From Gulosibacter sediminis (lineage in GTDB: Bacteria > Actinomycetota > Actinomycetes > Actinomycetales > Microbacteriaceae), in contig NZ_JACXJG010000002.1 of assembly GCF_014904065.1 (NCBI RefSeq), positions 14,874 to 33,245 on the forward strand: a DNA stretch of 18,372 nucleotides, read 5' to 3'. Shown here piece after piece: positions 7,914 through 14,081 of the stretch (positions are counted from its first letter, which is position 1; every line of letters starts with the position of its first letter). The translations under genes were made by a program, and so were the position numbers. Under the pieces are notes generated by a model, which saw nothing but the letters and a program-made list of their open reading frames with translations, was not told where the DNA came from and searched no databases.

Positions 7914-8627
7914 ATGATGACCCGTGCGCCGCGAACCAACGACCCCAGTGCGGTCGAGGGCGCCCCTGCGCAGGGCAACTATCTCGCCGTTGCACGCCCG
8001 CTGCTGCGCGGCTGGCTCCACACCGGCGCGGCGCCGCTTGCCCTCGTGCTCGGCACGCTGCTCTTCCCATTCGTGTCGACCGCGCGTGGGGTCTTTGCCG
8101 TCAGTGTCTTCACGCTCTGTTCGATCATCCTCTTCGGCATGTCGGCGCTCTATCATCGCTTCGACTGGAAGCCGCGGACGAAGGCGGTACTGCGTCGTTT
8201 CGACCACGCGAACATCTTCCTGCTGATCGCCGGCACGTACACCCCGCTGGCGTTGCTCGCGCTGCCGCCCGAAAAGGGCTGGCTGCTGTTCGGCCTTGTC
8301 TGGGGCATCTCGGTCGTCGGCATCGTCTTCAACGTTGCCTGGATCACGGCACCGCGCTGGCTGTACGTCGCGCTCTACCTCGTCACCGGGTGGATCGCGG
8401 TGATGTACATCGTCGACCTCGTGCATGCCTCGGTCGGCATGATGGTGCTCGTCGTCGTTGGCGGCCTCATCTACACGGGCGGGGCCGTCGTCTACGCGCT
8501 GAAGCGACCGAACCCGTGGCCGAACACCTTTGGCTTCCACGAGATCTTCCACGCGGCAACCGTCGCCGCGTGGGTGTGCCACTGGGCCGCGATCCTGCTG
8601 ATCGTCCTGCACCCGGTCACCATCTAG
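7914..8627 (+). CDS. trhA: Hemolysin III / PAQR family membrane protein (TrhA)
   Basis: Seven-transmembrane protein of the PAQR superfamily, annotated as hemolysin III or TrhA; bacterial members are linked to membrane lipid homeostasis rather than proven haemolysis. The 237-residue protein shows the family metal site and motifs: SALYHRF (H81), FDHANIFLLIAGTYTPL (D97, H98), and FHEIFHAATVAAWVCHW near the C-terminus (H209, H213, H223). Seven hydrophobic segments fit between residues 36 and 232. The first 30 residues are polar and cytoplasmic. Start choice is uncertain: GTG 7911, ATG 7914 and ATG 7917 are consecutive codons with no ribosome-binding site, and a leaderless mRNA would favour 7911. 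It is divergent from uppS and convergent with fadD, from which its stop is separated by 24 bases. Confidence 0.93.
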   Translation: MMTRAPRTNDPSAVEGAPAQGNYLAVARPLLRGWLHTGAAPLALVLGTLLFPFVSTARGVFAVSVFTLCSIILFGMSALYHRFDWKPRTKAVLRRFDHANIFLLIAGTYTPLALLALPPEKGWLLFGLVWGISVVGIVFNVAWITAPRWLYVALYLVTGWIAVMYIVDLVHASVGMMVLVVVGGLIYTGGAVVYALKRPNPWPNTFGFHEIFHAATVAAWVCHWAAILLIVLHPVTI

Positions 8628-8635
8628 CAACCGGG
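8612..8635. terminator. Weak hairpin at the trhA stop / fadD 3' end
   Basis: CCCGGT and ACCGGG form a six-base inverted repeat with a 12-base loop containing the trhA stop codon, in the 24-base gap side of the convergent trhA and fadD pair. There is no T-run. It is the only terminator-like structure visible here and is weak. Confidence 0.25.
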
Positions 8636-8651
8636 CGCAGCCTCGGCCTCA

Positions 8652-10481
8652 CTATTTGTGGTCGAAGATCTTCGCCATCGAGTCGGCAAAGTTCGCCTCG
8701 ACGACCCGCCGAATCAGCTTTGTTGAGGCCGATACCTCACCGCGATCCTCGCTGAACATCCTCGGCACGATCTCAAACTTGCGGATCGACTCGGCGCGCG
8801 ACACGTGCATATTGGCCTTGTCGACCTCGGCCTGCAGCGCCTTCAGCACAGTCTCGTTCGTGCGCGCCTGCTCGAGCGTGAGCGGTCCGACGCCGTGGTT
8901 CTCGAGCCACCCTGGCAGCATCGCCTCGTCGAGGGCGATGAGCGCAGCGATGAAGGGCTTGCCCTCGCCGACCACCATGATCTCGCCGACGAGCGGATGC
9001 GAGCGGAGCGCGTTTTCGAGCACGGCCGGCTGTACGTTCTTGCCACCCGCCGTCACGAGGATTTCCTTTTTGCGCCCAGAGATGCGCAGGTAGCCGTCGG
9101 CGTCGAGCTCGCCGAGGTCACCCGTGCGGAGCCACCCTTCGGCGTCGATCGCTTCGGCCGTCGCCTCGGCGTTGTTGTGGTACCCGCGGAACAAGCTCGG
9201 CCCCTTAATCAGCACCTCGCCGTCTTCGGCCACCGCGAGTGACATGCCCGGGTAGGGGGCACCCACGGTGCCGATCTTGATGCGACCGGGGCGGTTCACG
9301 CTCGCGGGAGCGGTCGTCTCGGTGGCCCCGTAGCCCTCCATGATCGTGACGCCGAGGCCGCGGAAGAAGTGCGCGTGGCGCAGCGACAGCGCCGCGCCGC
9401 CCGAAATGGCATAGTCGACCTGGCCACCCATGACGTCGCGCAGCTTGCCGAGCACAAGCCGGTCGGCGAGCGAGTGTCGGGCCCGCAGGCCTGCCCCAGG
9501 CCGACCCCCGTCAAGCGCCTCGGAATATGCGACCGCAACGTCAACCGCCCAGCGGAAAAGTCGGAGCTTGACGCCCTTGCCGGCCTTCGCATCCGCCGCG
9601 TTGTACACGGTCTCGAACACGCGCGGCACGGCAATGAGCCACGTGGGTTCGAAAGATTGCAGGTCGGTGACGAGGTTCTTCGTGTTCGGCGCGTAGCCGA
9701 GCACGGTGCCGGAGTGCACGCAGAGGAACTGGGCGAAGCGGCCGTACACGTGCGCGAGCGGCAGGAAGAGCAGGGTGCGCTTGGCAACGCCCTCGTCACT
9801 CGGAAGCACGACGCGGCCGAGCCCGGGCTCGCTGACGCCATTGATGACGTGCGCAAGCCAGTTGTGGTGAGTGAGCTCGACGCCCTTCGGGCGACCGGTC
9901 GTGCCCGAGGTGTACACGATCGACGCGAGGTCTTCGAGCCCGACGCTCGCGGCGCGGGCATCGAGGTCTGCGTCAGAGATGTCGGCTGCCGCCCCCGACT
10001 CGACGAGACCGTCGAGGTCGCCGCGGTCGATCACGAAGACCCGTTCGAGGCCGGTGGAGGCGCGCACTTCGGCGGCGAGCTCGGCGTGCTCGTCGGTCTC
10101 GACGATGAGGGTGCGGATCTCGGCGTCCGTGCACATCCACACGAGTTGCTCGGCCGACGAGGTGTGATAGATCGGCACGACGACGGCGCCGACAGAAAGC
10201 ACCGCGAAATCGGCGACGGTCCACTCATAGCGGGTGCCCGCCATGATGCCGACCGCGTCGCCCGACTGGACTCCTGCCGCGACGAGGCCGCGGGCGAGGG
10301 CTCGCACATCGTCGTCGAGCTGCCCGATCGTGATCGGGGTGAAGGTACCGTCAACGCGGTGTTCGGCGAAGACCGAGTCACGGTCGGCCTCGACCCGGCG
10401 ACGCAGCATGGTGGTCAGCGTGTCACGTGGTTCGAAGGTCCCGAGGCCCTCGACGTGCGCGGTGGCGAGAAGTTCGGTCAT
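8652..10481 (-). CDS. AMP-dependent long-chain fatty acid-CoA ligase (FadD15-like)
   Basis: Adenylate-forming enzyme expected to activate long-chain fatty acids to acyl-CoA via acyl-AMP. The 609-residue protein has the P-loop motif YTSGTTGRPKG (190-200), PLAHVYGR (about 241-248), the A5 motif GYGATETT (383-390), GWLRTGDLGELDADGYL (449-465) with the D-loop, SGRKKEILVTAGGKNVQP hinge (468-485) and a C-terminal lysine at 588 (STKLIRR) in the catalytic position. The layout matches membrane-associated long-chain acyl-CoA synthetases of the FadD15/AAS type. The ATG overlaps the stop of the upstream small membrane-protein gene by four bases, and GAGGAG lies eight bases upstream, so it is translationally coupled to the mca operon. 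The chain-length preference cannot be read from sequence. Confidence 0.94.
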   Translation of the reverse strand: MTELLATAHVEGLGTFEPRDTLTTMLRRRVEADRDSVFAEHRVDGTFTPITIGQLDDDVRALARGLVAAGVQSGDAVGIMAGTRYEWTVADFAVLSVGAVVVPIYHTSSAEQLVWMCTDAEIRTLIVETDEHAELAAEVRASTGLERVFVIDRGDLDGLVESGAAADISDADLDARAASVGLEDLASIVYTSGTTGRPKGVELTHHNWLAHVINGVSEPGLGRVVLPSDEGVAKRTLLFLPLAHVYGRFAQFLCVHSGTVLGYAPNTKNLVTDLQSFEPTWLIAVPRVFETVYNAADAKAGKGVKLRLFRWAVDVAVAYSEALDGGRPGAGLRARHSLADRLVLGKLRDVMGGQVDYAISGGAALSLRHAHFFRGLGVTIMEGYGATETTAPASVNRPGRIKIGTVGAPYPGMSLAVAEDGEVLIKGPSLFRGYHNNAEATAEAIDAEGWLRTGDLGELDADGYLRISGRKKEILVTAGGKNVQPAVLENALRSHPLVGEIMVVGEGKPFIAALIALDEAMLPGWLENHGVGPLTLEQARTNETVLKALQAEVDKANMHVSRAESIRKFEIVPRMFSEDRGEVSASTKLIRRVVEANFADSMAKIFDHK

Positions 10482-10828
10482 GCCCGTGGCTCCTCGTCAC
10501 CCGGCGCTTCCCGCGTCGGGTCAATGCCCTCTGCATCCTGGGCTGAGCCGGGGGCTGACGCCTCAGCATCCGTCTCACCGGACTCGCGCTCGCGGGCCTG
10601 GCGCTCGAGCTCCTCGCGCTCGAGCTGCTCGCGAATGTCGTAGCGCGCGTTGGCGCGAGCCGAGCGGCGCATCAAGCTCATCGCGATGAGACCGACCGCG
10701 ATGAATAGCGCCGCGGTCGCGAAGAATCCGACCGGACCGGGCGTGACGTCGACGGGGTCGAACGGCTGGTTGGTGGGCGTCGGCGTCGCGGTCGCCGCGA
10801 GGAACACCGTGGTGACTACCTGATTCAC
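10478..10828 (-). CDS. Small single-pass membrane protein linked to mca
   Basis: A 116-residue protein of unknown function. It has a short Thr/Pro-rich N-terminus (TATPTPTNQPFDPVDVTPGP) that would be extracytoplasmic, one transmembrane helix (about 33-53, VGFFATAALFIAVGLIAMSLM), then RRSARANARYDIREQLEREELERQ, a basic junction running into a charged helix, and a disordered acidic tail. The topology (positive-inside) puts the charged tail in the cytoplasm. The GTG start overlaps the mca stop by four bases (GTGA), and the stop overlaps the fadD ATG by four bases, so all three genes form one coupled operon. M. tuberculosis also has a small membrane-protein gene (Rv1083, from memory) directly after mca. 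No enzymatic motif is visible. Confidence 0.85.
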   Translation of the reverse strand: MNQVVTTVFLAATATPTPTNQPFDPVDVTPGPVGFFATAALFIAVGLIAMSLMRRSARANARYDIREQLEREELERQARERESGETDAEASAPGSAQDAEGIDPTREAPGDEEPRA

Positions 10829-11694
10829 TTGCTCTCGGCCTCCGCATCGATGCCGTTGAAGAGGTCGGTCTCGGGCAGCTCACACGCCACCCGGCTCGCG
10901 ACGAGCTCGTAATCGTCATAGGGGTAGGCCTCGCGCTCGAGGTCGCGCGGGTACCCGAAGAAGAACTCGTCCTCGGGCCCCACCTGGCTCGCGTGCGCGC
11001 GGAGCGCAGCGTCGCGCACCTCGAAGTGGCGCTCGATCGAAATCTGCGTCGTGAGGTTCGCTTCCACGCTCATGAGTCGTTCGAGCATCGCCTCCATGCG
11101 CTCGGTGAGGTGCACCTCGGGGTGGTCCTTAATGAGGTCGGCCATCGATTGCGCACGGCGCTGATTCATCGTGCGGTCGTAGTAGAGCTTGCTCGGAGCC
11201 CAGGGCTCACCAAGCTCGGGGTAGCGCTGCTCGCCCGCGAGCTGCCACGCGAGCATCGACACCTCGTGGGTGCGGATGTGGTCGGGATGCGGATAGCCAC
11301 CGTTCTCGTCGTACGTGACGAGCACGTGCGGGCGGAACTCGCGGATGAGCCGCAGCAGCGGCCGCACACTCACTTCAAGCGGGATGCGCGCGAATGTACC
11401 GGGTTCGAGCACGCCATCTTCGGGCATGCCGGAGTCGCGGTAGCCGAGCCAGCGGTGCTCGACGCCGAGCACCCGCTGCGCCTCGGCCATCTCGAGTCGG
11501 CGCAGGCCCGGCAGGTCACGCTCGGCGTGCGAACGCGCGTGCACGGCAGTGTTGAGGATGCTGCCGGCTTCGCCGCCGGTGCAGCTCACGATCATCACCT
11601 CCGCACCGTCATGAACGTACGACGCGTACGTGGCGGCTCCCTTCGACGATTCGTCGTCGGGGTGGGCGTGGACGGCAAGCAGCCGAAGCGACAC
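10825..11694 (-). CDS. mca: Mycothiol S-conjugate amidase
   Basis: Zinc amidase of the LmbE/PIG-L family. It cleaves mycothiol S-conjugates of toxins and drugs to a mercapturic acid, which is exported, and GlcN-Ins, which is recycled to mycothiol. The 289-residue protein has the zinc-binding VHAHPDDESSKGAAT motif (H11, D14) and HPDHIRTH (H139). K18 after SS is the residue that separates Mca from MshB deacetylases in characterised enzymes, and the C-terminal extension (EDEFFFGYPRDLEREAYPYDDYELV) also fits Mca. The GTG start has AGGAG six bases upstream. The protein implies that the organism makes mycothiol. It is first in the mca-membrane protein-fadD operon and divergent from DUF4307. Confidence 0.95.
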   Translation of the reverse strand: MSLRLLAVHAHPDDESSKGAATYASYVHDGAEVMIVSCTGGEAGSILNTAVHARSHAERDLPGLRRLEMAEAQRVLGVEHRWLGYRDSGMPEDGVLEPGTFARIPLEVSVRPLLRLIREFRPHVLVTYDENGGYPHPDHIRTHEVSMLAWQLAGEQRYPELGEPWAPSKLYYDRTMNQRRAQSMADLIKDHPEVHLTERMEAMLERLMSVEANLTTQISIERHFEVRDAALRAHASQVGPEDEFFFGYPRDLEREAYPYDDYELVASRVACELPETDLFNGIDAEAESK

Positions 11695-11706
11695 AGGAGA
11701 CTCCTG
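11694..11706. repeat. Palindrome covering the mca ribosome-binding site
   Basis: CAGGAG-A-CTCCTG is a perfect six-base inverted repeat around one central base. It includes the AGGAG ribosome-binding site and the last base overlaps the first base of the mca GTG. A one-base loop cannot fold as such, so any effect would need a protein or a partial hairpin. It may be chance. Confidence 0.3.
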
Positions 11707-11752
11707 ATTCCGTTGCTACAGAGTGCGGGCGGTACGCTGGCACTAAACGAAA

Positions 11753-11758
11753 ATCTTA
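11753..11758 (-). promoter_or_regulatory. Possible -10 element for mca (TAAGAT)
   Basis: TAAGAT on the minus strand fits TANNNT and is the best -10-like hexamer in the 82-base gap between the divergent mca and DUF4307 genes. It would give an mca leader of roughly 50 bases carrying the AGGAG site. No clear -35 is seen. Confidence 0.3.
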
Positions 11759-11776
11759 TCGTGAGGATTGCACGAC

Positions 11777-12193
11777 GTGACCGATCTTGACGCCAGGTAT
11801 GGCAAGTCGCCCCGCGCGTCGAAGCGCCGCACCGGAGTCTCGATCGGCGTGACGGTTGCCCTCGTCATCGGCGTCGTCGCGTTTTGGGCCATCACCTCGC
11901 TCAACCCCGCGGCGACAATCGAGTCGCAAATGGGCGGGTTCACGGTCGAGTCGCCGAGCGAGATCACCGCGACGGCGCGCGTCTCAGTGCAGCCCGGCAC
12001 GCCGGTCGCCTGCGCGATTCAAGCAAGCAACGAGGGCTCGTCGATCGTCGGCTACCAGGTGGTGCAGCTCGACCCGCAGGCGGAACAGCACCAGACCGTG
12101 CACGTGACGCTGCGCACCACGAGCGCCGCCGACACCGTCGAAGTGCGCGAGTGTTGGGTTAACGAACTCACCGACTCCGCCGACGTCGAATAA
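11777..12193 (+). CDS. DUF4307 single-pass membrane protein
   Basis: Conserved actinobacterial protein of unknown function, 138 residues. The N-terminus carries the family motif LDARYGKSP, followed by a basic stretch, one transmembrane helix (about 21-41, VSIGVTVALVIGVVAFWAITS) and an extracytoplasmic beta-rich domain with two cysteines (C79, C126) that could form a disulfide outside the cell. I chose the GTG at 11777 because GAGGA at 11763-11767 is nine bases upstream; a TTG at 11768 would sit directly against that site and is unlikely. It is upstream of greA in the same direction, the same pairing as Rv1081c-Rv1080c in M. tuberculosis (from memory), and divergent from mca. Confidence 0.9.
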   Translation: MTDLDARYGKSPRASKRRTGVSIGVTVALVIGVVAFWAITSLNPAATIESQMGGFTVESPSEITATARVSVQPGTPVACAIQASNEGSSIVGYQVVQLDPQAEQHQTVHVTLRTTSAADTVEVRECWVNELTDSADVE

Positions 12194-12239
12194 AACCCCG
12201 ATCGCGCGGCGTGTCTGCCTGCCGTGCAAACCAAGGGGC

Positions 12240-12245
12240 TAGACT
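12240..12245 (+). promoter_or_regulatory. -10 element (TAGACT) for greA
   Basis: TAGACT in the context GGCTAGACTG precedes greA and matches exactly the ten-base context of the lemA -10 on the other strand. Transcription would start near 12251-12253, so a perfect 11-bp stem-loop would form the first bases of the mRNA. No clear -35 is seen at 17 bases. Confidence 0.45.
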
Positions 12246-12257
12246 GTGGGGATTGCT

Positions 12258-12282
12258 GCAGCCTCGACGCCGTCGAGGCTGC
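12258..12282 (+). promoter_or_regulatory. Stem-loop in the greA leader
   Basis: GCAGCCTCGAC and GTCGAGGCTGC form a perfect 11-bp stem with a three-base loop (GCC). It lies between the probable greA -10 and the AAGGAG ribosome-binding site, ending 26 bases before the greA ATG. There is no T-run; TGTTATAT follows. It may terminate DUF4307 readthrough, protect the 5' end, or regulate greA, whose E. coli counterpart has an attenuated leader. Confidence 0.65.
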
Positions 12283-12308
12283 GCTGTTATATCCAAGGAG
12301 AATGACCG

Positions 12309-12794
12309 ATGACTACCTCTGAACCCACCTGGCTCACGCAGACCGCGTACGACCGCTACACGCAGGAACTCGAGTTCCTCTCGACGACGCGACGTACGGA
12401 AATTGCCAAGGAGATTCAGGAAGCGCGCGAAGACGGCGACCTCAAGGAGAACGCCGGTTACCACGCAGCGAAGGACGAGCAGGGCCAGATCGAGTCCCGC
12501 ATCACCGAACTCGAGGCGCTGCTCAAGACCGCCGAGGTGCGCGAAGCACCGAAGGCAAACGGCAGCGTCGTGCTCGGCACCGTCGTGACCGCAAAGGTCG
12601 CCGGCCGTGAGCAGCACTTCCTCTACGCGAGCACGGAGCTCGCCTCCGAGACCGAACTGCGCATCTTCTCGCCCGACAGCCCGATCGGCAAGGTCATCGA
12701 CGGCCTGAAGATCGGCGAGAAGACGAGCTACGACGCCCCGAATGGCAAGCAGGTCGACGTCGAGATCGTCAACGTCGAGACCTTCGAAAGCTAG
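12309..12794 (+). CDS. greA: Transcription elongation factor GreA
   Basis: Cytosolic RNA polymerase cofactor that enters the secondary channel and stimulates cleavage of backtracked transcripts. The 161-residue protein has the N-terminal antiparallel coiled coil (about 9-80) with the acidic tip GDLKENAGYHAAKDEQG, where D44 and E47 correspond to the catalytic pair of E. coli GreA, and the C-terminal FKBP-like domain (about 86-158) with the family end pattern SPIGKVIDGLKIGEKTSYDAPNGKQVDVEIV. AAGGAG lies eight bases before the ATG. A separate promoter (TAGACT) and a strong stem-loop lie in the 115-base gap after DUF4307. It is convergent with ilvA; the paired hairpin lies just past the stop. Confidence 0.97.
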   Translation: MTTSEPTWLTQTAYDRYTQELEFLSTTRRTEIAKEIQEAREDGDLKENAGYHAAKDEQGQIESRITELEALLKTAEVREAPKANGSVVLGTVVTAKVAGREQHFLYASTELASETELRIFSPDSPIGKVIDGLKIGEKTSYDAPNGKQVDVEIVNVETFES

Positions 12795-12815
12795 GCGCCC
12801 AGCCAGCACCCCTGC

Positions 12816-12870
12816 AGAGGCGGGCTACACCGTCGCGTTTCGATCGATGCGCGGCTCGTAGCCCGCCTCT
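12816..12870. terminator. 13-bp inverted repeat over the ilvA stop codon
   Basis: AGAGGCGGGCTAC (12816-12828) and GTAGCCCGCCTCT (12858-12870) are perfect inverted repeats separated by 29 bases. The ilvA TAG lies inside one arm; the other arm encodes Glu-Ala-Gly-Tyr near the C-terminus. The loop can form a smaller inner stem with a bulge. It begins 21 bases after the greA stop, so it is placed to terminate both convergent transcripts. There is no T-run on either side. Confidence 0.6.
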
Positions 12871-14081
12871 CGCAATGCCTGGACAACCTGGCGAGCGTGG
12901 TTCGTGCCGCGCGTTTCGACGGAGACCTCGAGCTCAACGCGGTCGATCTGCAGCGCCTTATTGTGCCGCGTGTGCAAGACCTCGATCACGTTCGCGCCGA
13001 TCTCGGCGAGAATCGTGGCGATGCGCGCGAGGTGACCCGGCACATCCTGCAGCCCGATGACGAGCTTGAGGTAGCGGTCGGATGCGGTGAGGCCCTGCGA
13101 GATCACCTTTTCGAGCATCATCGGGTCAATGTTGCCGCCCGACAGCAGCGCAACAGTCGTGCCGGTGTCACGCACCTGCCCGCTGAGGATCGCGGCCACC
13201 GCTGCGGCACCGGCCGGCTCAGCGACGAGCTTCGCCCGTTCGAGCAGCAGTAGGATCGCTCGTGAAAGGTCGCCCTCCGACACCGTGATGATGCGGTCGA
13301 CGTACTTGCGCACGACTTCGAAAGTGAGCTGACCCGGCTCGGCCACGGCGATGCCATCGGCGATCGTCGGGCGTGCCGTGATCTTCACGGGGTGCCCTGC
13401 GCGCATCGAGACAGGGAACGGCGCCGTGTTCTCGGCCTGCACGCCGATGACCTGGATCTCGCGCCCCTGCTCGGCCGCGTAGTGCTTCAGCGTCGCGCCG
13501 AGGCCGCTCGCGAGGCCACCACCGCCGATCGGCACGATGACGGTGTCGACGTCGGGTAGTTGCTCGACGATGTCGAGGGCAAGCGTGCCCTGGCCCGTGA
13601 TGATGTCGGGGTGATCGTACGGGTGGATGAACACCGCGCCGGTCTCTTCTGCGAATCGCTGCGCGCCCGCGAGCGACTCGGCCACGTTGTCACCCTCGAG
13701 ACGAATCTCGGCGCCGTAGCCGGCCGTCGCCTCAAACTTCGGAATCGGCACGCCCTTCGGCATGAAGATCGTCGCCGGAATGTCGAGCTCGCGCGCGGCG
13801 AAGGCCACGCCCTGGGCGTGGTTTCCTGCCGATGCAGCCACCACACCGCGGGCCCGCTCGTCGGCGCTGAGCTTCGACAGCCGGTTGGTCGCGCCGCGCA
13901 GCTTGTACGAGCCAGTTCGCTGCAGGTTCTCGGCCTTGAGGAAAACCGGCGAACCGACGTACTGCTGCAGGAACCGGGCCGAGTCGAGCGGCGTCATGCG
14001 CGCCGTCTGGCGCACGATAGCTTGGGCGGCTCGCACGGCGTCAAGGGAGGGGACGAACGAGGTGTCGAGCGAATCACTCAC
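12825..14081 (-). CDS. ilvA: Threonine ammonia-lyase (threonine dehydratase) with ACT domain
   Basis: PLP enzyme deaminating threonine (and serine) to 2-oxobutanoate, the first step toward isoleucine. The 418-residue protein has the PLP lysine K60 in GSYKLRGA, ASAGNHAQGVA (83-93), the phosphate-binding GGGGLASG (186-193), AEPAGAAAVA (288-297) and LLSGGNIDP (312-320), followed by one ACT regulatory domain (about 337-412, YLKLVIGLQDVPGHLARIATIL). The length and single ACT domain fit the TdcB-like/short IlvA class common in actinobacteria, so the role could be biosynthetic or catabolic. The GTG start overlaps the end of the AI-2E gene by eight bases, with AGAAAGAAGG upstream, so the two are coupled. 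The 3' end is folded into a long inverted repeat. Confidence 0.94.
   Translation of the reverse strand: MSDSLDTSFVPSLDAVRAAQAIVRQTARMTPLDSARFLQQYVGSPVFLKAENLQRTGSYKLRGATNRLSKLSADERARGVVAASAGNHAQGVAFAARELDIPATIFMPKGVPIPKFEATAGYGAEIRLEGDNVAESLAGAQRFAEETGAVFIHPYDHPDIITGQGTLALDIVEQLPDVDTVIVPIGGGGLASGLGATLKHYAAEQGREIQVIGVQAENTAPFPVSMRAGHPVKITARPTIADGIAVAEPGQLTFEVVRKYVDRIITVSEGDLSRAILLLLERAKLVAEPAGAAAVAAILSGQVRDTGTTVALLSGGNIDPMMLEKVISQGLTASDRYLKLVIGLQDVPGHLARIATILAEIGANVIEVLHTRHNKALQIDRVELEVSVETRGTNHARQVVQALREAGYEPRIDRNATV

Noticed and set aside
7875..8630. Upstream extension of the uppS frame to 8630
   Set aside because: The extra 250 codons are antisense to trhA, which has clear PAQR motifs and transmembrane helices. 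uppS ends its homology near 7874.
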